Source: Dendrocalamus latiflorus
Taxonomy: Eukaryota; Streptophyta; Magnoliopsida; Poales; Poaceae
Length of the DNA stretch: 64,000 nt
Direction: 5' to 3'
NCBI GenBank assembly: GCA_017311315.1
Contig: CM029626.1
Span: forward strand, 29,870,672 to 29,934,671
Positions within the stretch are counted from its first letter, which is position 1; every line of letters starts with the position of its first letter. Below the pieces are notes generated by a model. That model saw only the letters and a program-made list of their open reading frames with translations, made no database searches and had not been told where the DNA came from. Positions 23,367-36,200 of the stretch are shown piece by piece. A program made the translations under genes and the position numbers.

Positions 23367-26300
23367 TTATGGGACCAGCCTCTGTGGGTCGCGAGGGAAA
23401 AGCGATGTCTTCCTGATGTTGTTGAGAGCGCAGAACAGCATCACTACCCTTTCCAAGCCAACCCCGAAACCGCCATGAGGAGGTGCGCCATAACTACAAC
23501 GGTGAACATATGTTGCAATGAGTGCCAAATAAATGAAATATTGGAACAAAACTATATAATAGACACTGCAACATTACAAGATTGTGGGCATGTAATAAGA
23601 ATGAACATACCTGAATGACTCAATGTATGAAGCGATAGTATTGGCATCGATTCCACACTCCTTTGCACGTTTGGTCAACAGCTCAGGTGTATGTATTCTT
23701 TGTGCTCCAGAAATAATTTCCTCGCCTATCATATCAGCAAAATTGGTTCAGCATCAGACTTAAAAGGAACTAGTACTTTTGCTCTCGTGGTTGCATGTGC
23801 TTGACACTTTGCAATGCAGGCTCCCAAAAAAGCCACATATCTTAAAGCCTACTGGTATATTTTTTGTTGAGAACATCAATGATGCAAATATTGATGTGCA
23901 CTACCAGTAGGTAAATAACAGGAATGGAGCAAAAAACCCCAGCAGCCACAATGACCAATTCCATTGAAGTAAACCTAATAGCTATGGTCAATGAAAGGCA
24001 CAGGGGTGAGAATGCACCGTCAAACACTGAAACCAATGATCTTCTGTGCATGGATGAAATGTATTTACCTCTGATACAAAGCAATATACCCATAGCTAGA
24101 TCGGACCAGCTGACAAGGATGGATGAAATCATTGAAATGTATTTATTCACAATACTAGATGTCTTCTGTGCCATTACAAAAGACTCAACAAAAGCAAATA
24201 CACCCCCACCCCTCGAATATAACTACTATATTTGAAAGTTTTTTTTCCTGTCAGATCAGATAAGGAAAAAGTACATGTTACCCCCCTGAGCTCTTCATCT
24301 AATTTCAACCCTGAACTTCAAAACCGTCTGACTTCCATTTCTCAACCTTCAAAACCGTTCAAATTACCGTCACCCAAAACAATCCTGGTTTTGTGCTGAC
24401 ATGGCAGTCTAGTTAACGTACAATTGCTAATGTGGCAACTAGTCAGCCGTACTAACAATGAATCAGCAAAAAGAAACAAAAAGTTATGGGAACCAGGTGT
24501 CATCCTCTAAACTACTATTCCTCCTCCATAATCACCTATGTAATGACACGTGTATGCACGACAACGACATATTACTCTAAACATTCGGCAATGAACTCAA
24601 AACAGCTGAAAACAAGAAAAATAATTTTTGGCCCAGTTTTTGTGCCATCTATATTTTTTTTGTTTGAGATTGACAGTAACATGATTTATTTTGAGCATTC
24701 ATGGATTTTTTTTGTTTGACATTGACAGCAATGTGATTTAACATGATCATAATTCCTGAGCATAGGCAACACACACACATGAATATTTTTTAATAAAGAG
24801 AGATGGCATTACTACTACTAATACAACACTCTGCTTGATCAGATATAATTTAAGAAATGACGGAAAACTTAACTCATTGCATAGTTCCAAAGGAAGGGTA
24901 GAGTTTTTCTGGTGAAAACAAATTGCTCTGTAGTGGTTTGCTGAATGGGAGAAAAGTATCCATTTTTTTATATTCTCCCTGATTCTTTTCCCAAATCTGA
25001 GTGGACTACAAGCTCCAAATTGCAAACATACACTTCAAACATAGAAAAAGGGTGGTAATGCCGGGTGGCAACTTAATTCATTGATTAAAAAGAGCAAAAA
25101 TCACTCAGGCGGTATATAAAAATGATCAAGATATCTAAATAGAATAAGAAAGCATTTTGCGCCTACAACTGGAATTATAAGAAAGCATTTTGTGCCTACA
25201 ACTAGAATTCAGAAAGCCAAATAACGTGTCTTCAAATGTATAAAAATAGTTCAGATATCTAAATAGAACAAGAAAACCATGCCTGTACAACTAGAAATCA
25301 TAAGCCAAACAACTTCTCTATTTATTTAAACTCTAAAGCATTAACTAATAAATAAAAGGGATTGCCCTAGTATATATACTTCCATTACCACTATGTAGTG
25401 TCAGTAATAGCCTGAACAATATTAATGCTTACCTCGAATAAAGACATCAAAAGAGTTACTATAAGCTGGGTCATCATAACAAGGCATGGTGTAGAAGGGA
25501 CGTACAGCCAAAGGATAGCGATAGAGAATGAAAAATTCTGTGCCATATCTACAAACAACAAGAGTTATCAAAATTCAAAAACATGAAATAGTTATACAAC
25601 AGCACTAAATCTACATACTTCTCCTTAACAAGCCGACCAAGTTTTTTCTCAGCTTCAGTGTTAAGGTCACCCATAGGCTCAATTTCTGTTCCAGCTTCCT
25701 GCCGAACAGATAAACCATCAATGTTTTAGTTATTTCTAGCCTGTCAATGCAAACCTTCATGGTGTACACCATAAGGTTGATAAATAGCACCTAGCAACTG
25801 AATTTATTTCGTGGCTATCTATCATGTACTGCATCAAACGAGCATAGAATTCCCGTGCAAACAAAAAAGTCAATACATTTCCAATTTATTTTCAGCTCCG
25901 CGTGATAAAAAAATGTACTAAAATTAAAAGGATGTATGTTCTACCAGCATGTAAAGTTATATGCAATAGCTTGTCCAAACATACTTGTTTAGATAACCAT
26001 GCATCGAACACACTTTTACTACTTAAAGCTATCAAAAAATGACTTTTCTCCAAACTTAAACAATAAGTTTTCCCAGGAACATTTGTTTTTGCTGATAACA
26101 TATCTCTAAACACGATTCTAACTAACCAACAGAATAAATTATATTTTCTTAAAAGTACACTAAAATTTGTTTTGACAAATCTGTTTCGAAATTCACAATC
26201 CAAATAATGTGTTAAGACATCAAGAATTGGTACAGAATCCAAACCAAAACGTAGTTTTTTCAGTAACTATCATAGACTTTTGACTTGGTCTGGTTCCCAA

Positions 26301-29220
26301 AGGAAATTGAGCCCTTGTTTCAAATGTTCAACACATCTACCTAATAAGTTTTTTGATCAATCTCTAACTACTCAACTGACAATGTCAAGGAAGGCTGCCA
26401 TTGTCAGGACCAGACAATGATATATGTTGTTAAGTGTTAACCAAACAGTTCAGTTGGTCCAAAATCCAACAAAGGAAACATGACAAAGGTCAAGCTGTAA
26501 ATAACAGTTGCTACATAAATTGTTTAACATATTGTTGATACGACACTTCAAGTTGGTGGAGCAACATGCAAAAGGTCACAATACCAATTGTATTCGTAAT
26601 CATATTTAGGCTTCTTAGTGATCTCTACACCATAAAACCTCTCCTGGCTGGTGGTACGAGTAGATTTCTCATTTGAGACCCAACAAATAACTTAATCACA
26701 TGGGATTGTCAACTAGAACGGTTCAATCAATCGATCAAGCAAACACACACAGGAGTGATAAATGTTCACAGCTTCACTCATACTATGATAACAATACAAA
26801 AAAAAAGCATATTGAATACGAACAAACATTAAGATGGTGACAGAATAGCTACAGGTTTTACCTTCAACATTTGGATTCCTTCCTCATATGTTAGCTTCAA
26901 GGATTTCTCCAGGTACTGCATGAATTGGCGCAATTTGAATCAGCACCTTGAGCTACAGCACCCAGATAATAACATAATACGAACCATAAAACAAGAAGCA
27001 AGAATGTGTACCTTCAGAGGTTCAAATGGATACTGCCTATTTATTGTCTCGAGTTCCTTCTTGCAATTTTCACTCAAGTGTTTAAATATTTCTACAAATA
27101 AGCCATCTATAATATCACAAACCTGTGTAAGGAAATCGGTATTTAGTCATCATCACTTCAGTAAATGAACTAAAGCATTTTTCTTCCAATCTTCCTTACC
27201 TCGAAATAGTGCTCCTTAATCTCCATTTCAGCATCCAAACCAACAAACTCACACAGATGCCTGTGTGTGTTTGAATTCTCAGCTCTGAATACAGGACCAA
27301 CCTCAAATACACGTTCAAACCCTCCACAAATAGCCATCTGCTTGTATAATTGAGGGGATTGTGCTAAACAAGCAGGCTGGCCATTGTACTGTAGTTTGAA
27401 TACAGCTGCACCACCTTCACTTGATCCAGCAATCAGCTTTGGGCTGTGGATCCCAACAAAATTCTTTGACAACAAAAATTCCCTGAATTTCTGCATATAT
27501 CCAACAATGATTTACATTTTGAACCAATAAAAAACATTACATTCTATAAAAATATACGTAATAAAAATCCATTTCTTGGAGCATCCACATACCAGCATAC
27601 ATATTAGTATATTACATAAGATGGAGACATGAATCTAAACTGCTTATGCATGGTCTTGACAAATCCACAATTCATAGTGAATGTTAAACTCAATTTGTAC
27701 AATAGTGCAACCAGACAGAATTGCATGGCACAAGTTATAAGGCAAAAAATGTTAGGATCACTGGATCAGATTCTCTAAACAACAGCAACAGCTTATGCAA
27801 TTTAAGCTTGGTGCCCAAGACACAGGTGCTTTTTGCTGGAATATAATGATTCTATGCTGAAATTATTAAGGTTCTACAGACTCAGCTTTTATTCAATTGA
27901 CAGATCAAAGGTGCTAGCTGAACCATAGATCACATAGCATGCTATTTGGAATAGCCCTATCCATTAATGCATAAATGATAGCAGTCCATAAAAACAAGGT
28001 CAAAGACTCACGTTTTCAACTTGACATTGGATTCGGAATATTGCTTGATTCGCGGGAGTCCGCAGATCAATAGCTCTAAAATTCAAGCGGGTATCTTGGC
28101 CAACACGAACAAGCTTCTCTCCGGCCTGCAATCATGGCAAGATTAATCCCTTAAACCACAATAAGATTCTAAGAATCATAGGCGGGAAAGCTGGAGCACA
28201 AAATTGAGTGCTTCCTGAAAAGGGAAAGGAAGCAAAAAAACAGAATTTGCACAGGGCATACTTGTTCAGCCTTTTCAAATTCTGCTTCACTCCTTGCTGC
28301 ATCCTCAAGATTAATAGGAAGGGTTGGGATCGCCCTATTGATGCAATAGATCTTCCTAACCTGAATCTCCACCTGCCAGTCAAAACGAACACATGAACAA
28401 TTCATCAGATACACACAGGATAATAACTCAAGCAAACCATAGTTGCATAATGCATGCGTTTAGCAGTATGAATTAGGCGACAACAGCAAACCTAGCTTAT
28501 TGTGACAATAATTCAAGATAGTTAGAACTTAAAGAGCCTACAAAACCACCATCTCGCATGATTATTCACCATCCTAGAGCTACCAGATGGTTACATGGAG
28601 ATGGAGACTATACGAAGGTGTATTCGGATCGATTGCCGCATGACGGCTGCTACTGATGAAAAGACATGATCATATTGCCTTACAAGTTTACAAGAAAGAA
28701 TTCCAAAGATACGGACCTGCTGTGTGGTGGCCTTGAGGGGTTCCTTGGGGAGGGAAACGACGCCCTCGACGTCGACGATACTCTCCTTGCTGAGGGAGGT
28801 CGCGAAGCGCACCATCTGCGTGCTGACGCCGGCGTCGGCGCTGGCGACGAGCACGCACTGCACGGTGCTCATGCTCTGCCGCAGCACGACGAAGGCCATC
28901 TTCTTGCTGACCGGGCGGATCGCCTGCGCCGCACCGCGGATCAGCACGGACCGTCCCTCGGCGGACTCGTCGAGGTCGCCGACCCCGGTCCAGGACCGGC
29001 CGGAGATGGTCTTGGACTGGATCTCCTCGACGGGGACGTCGCCGTAATTGACCACGAAGGGGTCCTCGGCGTCGGCCTGCGGCTGCTGCTGGCGCTGCGC
29101 CGCCTTCTCGGCCTTCTCCGCCTTCCTGGCGTCCTTCTTGAGCTGCTTCTTGCTGAGGGTGGCGGCGGAGAGATCGGACGCGAGCTCCTCTGCGGAGGCG
29201 GGTGAAGGCTCCGACGACAT
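23367..29220 (-). CDS. Cytosolic aspartyl-tRNA synthetase, ten exons, 540 codons
   Basis: The enzyme charges tRNA-Asp with aspartate for cytoplasmic translation. Exons read from splice signals: 29220-28717, 28372-28262, 28125-28012, 27490-27200, 27122-27012, 26915-26862, 25698-25619, 25548-25433, 23725-23611, 23493-23367. All ten join in frame with GT-AG introns and total 1,623 nt including stop. Residues 23-46 are a Lys/Ala-rich extension as in other eukaryotic AspRS. Residues 90-168 onward form the OB-fold anticodon-binding domain. The class II catalytic domain shows SPQLYKQ (288-294), motif 2 FRAENSNTHRHLCEF (311-325) and motif 3 GVGLERV (about 509-515), ending LFPRDPQRLVP. The length fits the plant cytosolic family. 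The start ATG at 29220 follows a GC-rich leader. A foldback MITE sits 64 bp upstream. Arabidopsis AspRS (IBI1) also acts in defence priming; that role here is inference only. Confidence 0.95.
25105..25310. repeat. Direct repeats in intron 8 of the AspRS gene region
   Basis: AAGAAAGCATTTTG followed by GCCTACAACT occurs twice about 37 bp apart (25149-25205). A longer block beginning TATAAAAATGATCAAGATATC recurs about 120 bp later (near 25237). The sequence is intronic, between exon 8 (ends 25433) and exon 9 (starts 23725). Confidence 0.55.
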
Positions 29221-29284
29221 CGCGGCGGCGGCGGCGGCGGCGAGGGAGAAAAGAAAAGGGTTCGGGTTGGATGGATGGTGGAGG

Positions 29285-29669
29285 GAACGGAGCTTCCCTG
29301 TCCCCAATTCCCTGTCCCCCATCCCTGTTCCTTCAATCTGGAGCGTCTAAAGTTGATCCAACGGCTAAGATTTTATATTTTCACTATTTGTCCATTTTCA
29401 TCTCAAAATTAAAAATAAAAATATGTTAAACCATAATAAAAAATAAAAAATACAGAAAAAATAAATTTTATTTACAGAAAAAATAAAATTTATTTTTTCT
29501 GCATTTTTTTATTATTTATTATGGTTTAACATATTTTTATTTTTAATTTTGAGATGAAAATGGATAAATAGTGAAAATATAAAATCTTAGCCATTGGATC
29601 AACTTTAGACGCTCCAGATTGAAGGAACAGGGAGGGGGACAGGGAATTGGGGACAGGGAAGCTCCGTTC
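29285..29669. mobile_element. Mutator-type foldback MITE in the AspRS leader
   Basis: Two 188-bp arms (29285-29472 and 29482-29669) are near-perfect inverted copies around a 9-nt spacer; I see only a few mismatches and 1-nt indels. The ends are GAACGGAGC and GCTCCGTTC. TGGTGGAGG lies at 29276-29284 and 29670-29678, a perfect 9-bp duplication, which is the Mutator-superfamily hallmark. There is no coding potential. The inner half is A/T-rich, the outer half C/T-rich. It separates the AspRS start codon (64 bp away) from its original promoter, so it lies in the 5' leader or core promoter. Confidence 0.9.
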
Positions 29670-29678
29670 TGGTGGAGG

Positions 29679-30928
29679 AGGCCGGAGTAGAGGGGGCATT
29701 AGTGCCGTGGCCACCGTGCTTTAGGCCGGTTCGTCCTAGTCACCCCCTCATGCTACGCCGTGTCAGCCTGGCTTATGTCCAGTCAGATCCAACGTCCAGT
29801 CCAATACCTGCTGCGCCGGTGTTTATGTCATGTCAGCTCAAGCTCAATCTAATGTAATATACACGATAAAGACGACGTGGAGTGGGCACCATCTTCCTCT
29901 CTTGTACCCAACTCATTAAAACCTAACTAAAATTTCATACTATTATCTCATACCATTCCATCTATGAACTTAGCCATCTAGTCCGATGGCATGCATATCT
30001 GGGTGCAAATCGGATTGTGGCGTACTTGGACATCTAGCCCACTGCCCAGCAATTCGGTATAGGGCTGCCCAACTAGTCAAATAGGAAAACTCAAGCAGAG
30101 TCATGAGTGCAGTTTACTGTAGTTAAGAAATCAATTTTAAATAGTTACTCGAACATTTAGTAACTATTTGGAATACACGCACTAATAACAAATTGTCTCT
30201 ATTTACATAATGGTTAATTGTAACATACATGGGGTGGCTATCTCATCAAATGCTAAAATTAAAAAGGCAGCCAGTGAAGGGAGCTATGTTAGAATTAGAA
30301 GCGCTTGTAGTAATAATTTGCTTACATAAAATAAAATCACAATGGGATGAGCTATGTTGTAAAAATTATAAATATATGTTAGAATATGTTGATTTGATTG
30401 ATCTTCTTCTCCAGCAGACCAGCCCTACTGATTTTATGCAAAGAAGCAAGAGAGCCACAAGGATGCGACTAAGGTTCCGTGGTGGTCACCTAAGGAGGAG
30501 CAACATTGAAAATACTCATTATTTTTGTATGATGATGTTTCTTAAGAAAGAACAACAAAAGACACCTTATATCAGAAGTGCAAAAATGAAGACCAACAAA
30601 AGACACCTCATATCATAAGTGCAAAAATGAACTCGGCCTAAATCATAGCATATCTCAGTCACTCTTTTCAGCCATTGGATTAAGATCGAACCATCCTCAT
30701 CTTTCTCCTCGTCTCATATATACATCACACATTTACATCTCCAAAACCTAACTCAATCTTCAAATTTGACATTCTAGGGACTGCTCTGTGCATATGTACA
30801 TGTCACAGCGGATGTGCAGAATCTTTCTGCAATGAAATCAAAGTTTTTGAGGGCTAGAACAAAAGAAATCAAAATGGACAAAGACCTATTTGCAGATTTC
30901 AGAAAAATTGAAGGGCTAAATCGCCAAA
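29679..30928. other. Intergenic stretch upstream of the AspRS gene
   Basis: No supported gene. A 129-codon frame at 30229-30618 has no recognisable domain. The part nearest 29679 presumably holds the original AspRS promoter on the minus strand. A short direct repeat around CAAAAGACACC(T)TATATCA occurs at about 30555-30615. Confidence 0.4.
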
Positions 30929-31777
30929 ATGTCCAAATCCCCAACCCTCCCTAAAATCCCTTCGCCGCCACTCGGTTCATTTCTCCCCTACCATCTTCAC
31001 CTCCCTCCTCCCCCGGCACCTCCCTCCTTCCCCAGCCGCCTCCCTCCTCCCCGGCCGCCTCCTCCTCCCCCAGCATCCCCTCCTCCCTTGGCCGCCTCCT
31101 ACTCCCCCGGCCGCCTCCCTCCTCCCCCGACGCCCCTCCTCCCCTGGCGTACTCCGATTGGTCCGGGTCAGCGGACTGGAACTCGGTGCCACAGCTGCAT
31201 ACGCACTCCAGCTGCTTCGAGCGATGGCGACCGTGACCTCGACTACACTGAGAACCAGCCCACCAGCAGCGGATGGTTGAGTGGCGACTGGGGTGCCGAC
31301 GATGTGTTCGTCATCGACAGCTCGCTCTTCGAACTGCCGTCGCCGGGCGTCTTCACGTGGGACACCGCCGTCAACATCAAGGCCATCTCTGGGTACACTC
31401 CAATCCTTCCTCCTACTCCCTCTCTGCTCTGTGATGGCTTGTGGTTGTGGGGATCACCACGACGGGAGGCAAGGCCAAGGCCGAGGCGGCCGCTGGCATT
31501 GGTGTGCCAGCCATGTCGGTCGTGCTCGCCGAGCCGAGCCACCGAGCACGACACGATTTGCCATGCCATGCCATGCCGCCCAATGGGTCAGCTTTCCATG
31601 CCTAGCCCGACCCACCATTCATGCCATGCTGGCATGGCTCGTCATGTGGCATGCCTGTGCCATGCTTGGGCCGTGCCAGGCCAGTCGGGCCTCGGGCTGG
31701 CACAGATAAGCCTAGCCCGACTCCTAGCTTTAGGCCAGGGTAACTTGTGGACATTTGGGGGACGGACGCCCCCTTAA
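30929..31777 (+). other. GC-rich open frame of unknown origin, possible gene fragment
   Basis: A 282-codon frame begins with a Pro-rich low-complexity stretch (about residues 1-85). It then reads a less biased segment at about 31230-31395 (WLSGDWGADDVFVIDSS, FTWDTAVNIKAISG) that looks exon-like, and then low-complexity sequence rich in CATGCC. A possible splice donor GGGTAC follows AISG near 31391. No family was recognised, and its codon composition may only reflect GC-rich repeats. It could be a captured exon or a degraded gene. Confidence 0.25.
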
Positions 31778-31784
31778 CAGACTA

Positions 31785-32200
31785 GAAATCTTTACTGTTT
31801 TGCCCTCGTGCCATTCTTTTTTGCAGTTCTAGCCCTCTGAGTTTTTTTGCAAATCTAGTTCCCTCCCGAACGTAGAATTACGCGAAGCCGATATGTGGTA
31901 AATCTGCACCAGGGGAGCGCGGAAATGTTATTTCTACGGTACTCTAGCGTGGATTTTTAAATTCCGCGCCAAGGGAGTGTGGAAAATAGCATTCTCGTGA
32001 TGCAGTGTATTGTAGCTACAATACAAAATCCGCGCTACAATACCACGGAAATGGTATTTCCGCACTCCCTTGCGCGCCGAATTTGCTACATGTCGACCTC
32101 GCGTAAATTCCGCACTCGGGAGAGGGCTACATTTGCAGAAAAAATTCTTCAAGGGCTTGAACTGCAAAAAAAAAGCACGGGCTAAAACAGTAAAGGATTC
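31785..32200. mobile_element. Mutator-type MITE, 416 bp
   Basis: Terminal inverted repeats of roughly 150 bp begin GAAATCTTTACTG on the left and GAATCCTTTACTG when the right end is read inward. Flanks are AACAGACTA (31776-31784) and AACAGACTG (32201-32209), a 9-bp duplication with one mismatch. The interior is palindromic and non-coding. The TIRs are unrelated to those of the larger Mutator element 187 bp to the right. Confidence 0.75.
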
Positions 32201-32386
32201 AACAGACTGGGCTAAGCCCGGCCTGGCCCTAATAAGTTGTTAGTGAAAATGCATGTCAATTCATCTCTGCATTAGCTCATACGTACGCACATGGAAGTTA
32301 ATTCATCCGTCTGCACAAGTGCAGTTGGTTAGTAGATAGACTAATCAAAATGGATCACATGTTTACCGGCCGTGCTGCGTTTTTTA

Positions 32387-32521
32387 GAAATTTTTGTACG
32401 GATAATCCCTTTTTTATTCGAAAATACATAAATATACCCGCGAGAAATTTTTTTACAAAAATAGTCTCCAGTCGCCGCCCCATTGAGCGACTTCTGCCTT
32501 TCGCCCAACCGGGAAGCGACA
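32387..32521 (+). repeat. Left terminal inverted repeat of the MULE
   Basis: It matches 36190-36324 in inverted orientation over about 135 bp with few differences and includes the shared block CCCGCGAGAAATTTTTTTAC. Confidence 0.85.
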
Positions 32522-33103
32522 TTTAGGGAATGTGTGAACCGTTCGGCGACTTATACAGTCACTCTACAGTTGAGCGACTGTAATTGCAGTTGCTGTACTG
32601 TTGAGCGACTGAAATTGCAGTCACCCAACGGTAGGGCGACAGGGGTGGATGTCCACTTATTCCACCGACTGCCGCCCACTAGCAACCACTTTTCCCTCAT
32701 TTCCCCCATTCTGCGCAGAGAGCCAGAGAGCCCCATTCTGCGCAGAGAGCCAGAGAGAAGAAGAGAGGAGGAAGAGGAAGGGGAGAAAAGAGGGAGGAGG
32801 GGAAGAAAAGGAGGAGAGGGGAGAAGAGAAGGAGAGGAGGACAGGGTTGAAGGAGGAGGTGAGGGAGGAAGAAGGAGTCCAAGCTATTCCATCGATTTGG
32901 ATCCAGGTATTTTTGTTAATTAGGTTGTATTTACACTATTGTTTAGATGAAATATTGGTCTTAGTAAAAATTGTAGATGTAGTATACATTTTGTAGTATG
33001 GAAATTTGACTACCCTTTTTAGTATGGAAAGTTTAGTTTAGTGTTGAACGATGTTATTTGACATGTCGTAAATTTCAATCATACATGTAGGTCTACATCA
33101 TTA

Positions 33104-35676
33104 ATGGCCAGTACTACATTGAGAGTGTATTATGGTGCTGGAATGATTCGTGGAGGTCCGAATGGTGTGGATTTAAGCGATTTTCCGCAAGTCACTCTCG
33201 TACTTCCTGATGACGAGAATGCTCGAATGACAGATGTGCAGCATTGGCTGACCGAGAGTTTTTCATTGGACCCCGAGGTGTGCAGCGTCGTTGTGCAAGG
33301 GCTTTGGAGCCGGTCTCCCACTGACATCAGATGGGAGTTGAAGACATTGGTGCGCTCAGCTTCGTGGAAGGGATTTGTGCAAGGGTGCCGGCGCCGTGGA
33401 TACGAGTGTGTCCTGCTTGTGCAACCGTGCTCACTACAAGCAGCTGCGCAAACTCGTGCGTCCGCCTATGCTTCGGGAGGTGCTAGAAGCTCGGGCGGGC
33501 CGCACGTTGGTGGAGCTGATGAAGTTGCTCGTGATGAAGGCAATGCGGTACATGGAGGAGAGTTACGGCCGTCAAGCTATAGAGAGGGAACTGGGCAAGC
33601 CGATGCGATACATGGAGGAGAGTTACAGCTGTCAAGCTATAGAGACGGAACTGGGCAAGCAGATGAAGGAGAGCATAATGAGTATATCGTGCAGCAGATG
33701 GAATCTGATGACCAGAGGGCATGTGATGAAGAGCAAGCTGTAGAGGACGACGAGGAGGATAGTTCGGATGATGAAGAAGTTCCTATCCCCCAGGAATGGA
33801 ACCGGTTTAATGCGGAGGGTGTTTCTGCCCATGATGAGCATGAATCACCATGGGAGTATCATGAGACAGAGGTTCGGGTGCATGCTACGTTTGCTGACAA
33901 GGAAGCGCTGCAGGATGCCATCAAGCTTTGGGCCCTCTCAATGCAACGGACATTTCGCGTCGTCAAATCAAGCCAGGAGCAGTACACTGTGAAGTGCGAG
34001 CAGGCTGGTTGTCCTTGGAGGGTGCACGCACGTAGACCGAAGTATGACACTCACTGGATTGTGTCCAAGGTGGAGCCGCACTCCTGCATTCTGAACACTG
34101 TCTTGGCGAGGCATCGTAACCTGACGTCCGGATTTATAGCCAATTTGATGTATGGGGAGATAGTGGAGAAGAGAGATATTGCGGCAACGCATATTGTGGT
34201 AGCTATCGAGAATAAATTCAAGTATAAGATTAGCTACGCGAAGGCGTGGCGTGCCAAGCAAAAGGCGTTGGAAAAACGTTTTGGCACTTTCGAGGCGGCG
34301 TACGACAACCTTCCTCGTATGCTTAAGGTGTTGCAACAAAGGAACCCGGGCACGTACATCGCCGTGCACGAGAAGCCGTCCATAAGTCCACCGGGATTTG
34401 CAGTGTTGCAGAGAGCATTGTTTGCATTTGGTGCTAGCATTGAAGCATTCAAGCATATGCTGCCAGTGATCTCTGTAGATGGGACCTTCTTGACAGGCAA
34501 ATACAAAGGGCAGCTCCTGACGGCCATAGGCGTTGACGGTAACAATCAAATATTGCCGCTGGCTATTGCATTTGTGGAGAGCGAGAATTATGAGAGCTGG
34601 ATGTGGTTTCTCAGACATGTGAAGGCTGGAGTTGTAGGCAGCCGTCCTGGTGTGTGCGTAATCCATGATCGCCACGCCAGGATTATAAAGGCGATACGAA
34701 AACTTCAAGAAGACCCTGAGGAGAGCGTTCCTTGGCCGGACATGAGGAACCGGTGGTGCAGTCGTCACTTAGGGGCAAACTTTTTCAAGCAATTCCCGAA
34801 ACAATCTTTGATGAAGCTATTCAAGAGGCTGGCTAGGCAGAACCAGCAAAGAAAATTTGATGCTTTATGGGGGTTGTTGGATGAGCACACCAGGAAGAAC
34901 GTCGACGAGAGGAGCAAGGGGCCGGTCATTCCTGGGGCGGCACAACCGCAATGCTTGGCAGGAGTCTAACCCAAGTGGTCCAAGAAGGAGGAGCGCGTGA
35001 AACATCAAGTGCTTCTCGTAGTAGATCGAGGGGGAACCATTGGAGAAGTGGTCGTTGTTGCACGACACGGATGGCGCAAGGTACGGAATAATGACAAGTA
35101 ACCTTGCCGAGGTGTACAATTGGGTTCTTAGGGGTCTCCGTTCTCAGCCCCTTGTCGCCATCGTGGAAGGTGTTCTTCACAGCACAATCCGCTACTTCAG
35201 GGAGAGACACGCGAGTGCCGCACTTCATGCGGCCAATCCCGGAGCCCTGTATTCGTCAAAAATTACCACATACATGGAGACGAAGGCACAGAAGGGTCAA
35301 TTGCACACAGTGCATGTCATGGGCAACAGGGAGCATCGTTTCGAGGTGATACTCCGTGACAGAGCCGGATTTGGAGGTGGAAAACAAAGGACAATACTTT
35401 GTCAAGATGACTCAGGCTCGCGAGGTGGAACGACAGATGCGGCGTGAGCAAGAGCGCCGCGTGAGGGTGGACCAAATCCGTCTGAAGGGCATGGAGGATG
35501 AGCTGCAAACGAGGCGGGAGCAGCTAAGTCTGCGTGAAGCAGCCATCAAGCGTCAGGAGGAAGAGCTTGAAGCTCGGGAGGCAGCTCTCAAGTCCAAGAA
35601 TGACAGGAAAAAGGTTGCAGCGGAGCCATCTTCAAGGCGCGATAAAAAGAGGAAACAACCACGCTACACCCAGTAG
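33104..35676 (+). pseudogene. MULE transposase, frameshifted and lacking its zinc finger
   Basis: The first frame (33104-34969, 621 aa) has an acidic linker (about residues 205-235), a MuDR-type DNA-binding domain (about 251-330, VKCEQAGCPWRVHARR) and the start of the MULE DDE domain (VISVDGTFLTGKYKGQLL, first Asp about 456; second Asp in VIHDRHARI about 521). It stops at 34969. A second frame from about 35030 resumes with EKWSLLHDTDGARYG and NLAEVYN, which holds the expected catalytic Glu, and ends at 35447. A third frame (35356-35676) encodes a charged coiled-coil tail ending KKRKQPRYTQ. The CCHC/SWIM zinc finger expected after the DDE domain is absent. In-frame 60-bp duplication at about 33543-33662. 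Confidence 0.88.
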
Positions 35677-36069
35677 ACAAAATGTTACGAGCAGTTGGGT
35701 GGGTTAGTCGCATATCATGCTATATGTTATGCATGTAATAAAATTGTACGCGGCATGTTATGAAGTTTATTTCTATTCACATAAGGTTATTATCTCGTGT
35801 GTTCGCATTCAATGATTCAGATAGCAAGTCATTTAACAATATTAACATACTCTTGGTACACTAATTTTTAGTAACATAAAAATGTCACTTACCAATGTAT
35901 ATATCAAACGTTCTACAGTCAATTGTTCTTAAAAAAAATTTCTCAAAATTTTTAATGCACCTACAACATACAATAAACATAACCTTTTATTACAACTATA
36001 CCATATTTTTTTTCCAGTTTAAAACTACAAAATTGACAAAACTCTAAAAATTCACGGGGATTGACTAAA

Positions 36070-36200
36070 GTCGCCCATCCATTGGGCGACTGCGCTTATA
36101 AGTCGCCCATCCATTGGGCGACTACTATGAAGTCGCTTAACAGGAAAGCGACTACTTGCAGTCGCTCAATCACCGAGCGACAGATATTTTGTCGCTTCCC
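36070..36200. repeat. Subterminal palindrome array of the MULE
   Basis: GTCGCCCA and TGGGCGAC face each other in two consecutive hairpins, followed by diverged GTCGCTNA/TNAGCGAC copies. Related copies occur near the left end at about 32480-32640. They are candidate transposase-binding sites (inference). Confidence 0.7.

Noticed and set aside
28666..29350. Plus-strand frames opposite AspRS exon 1
   Set aside because: They mirror the minus-strand exon, whose protein is clearly aspartyl-tRNA synthetase.
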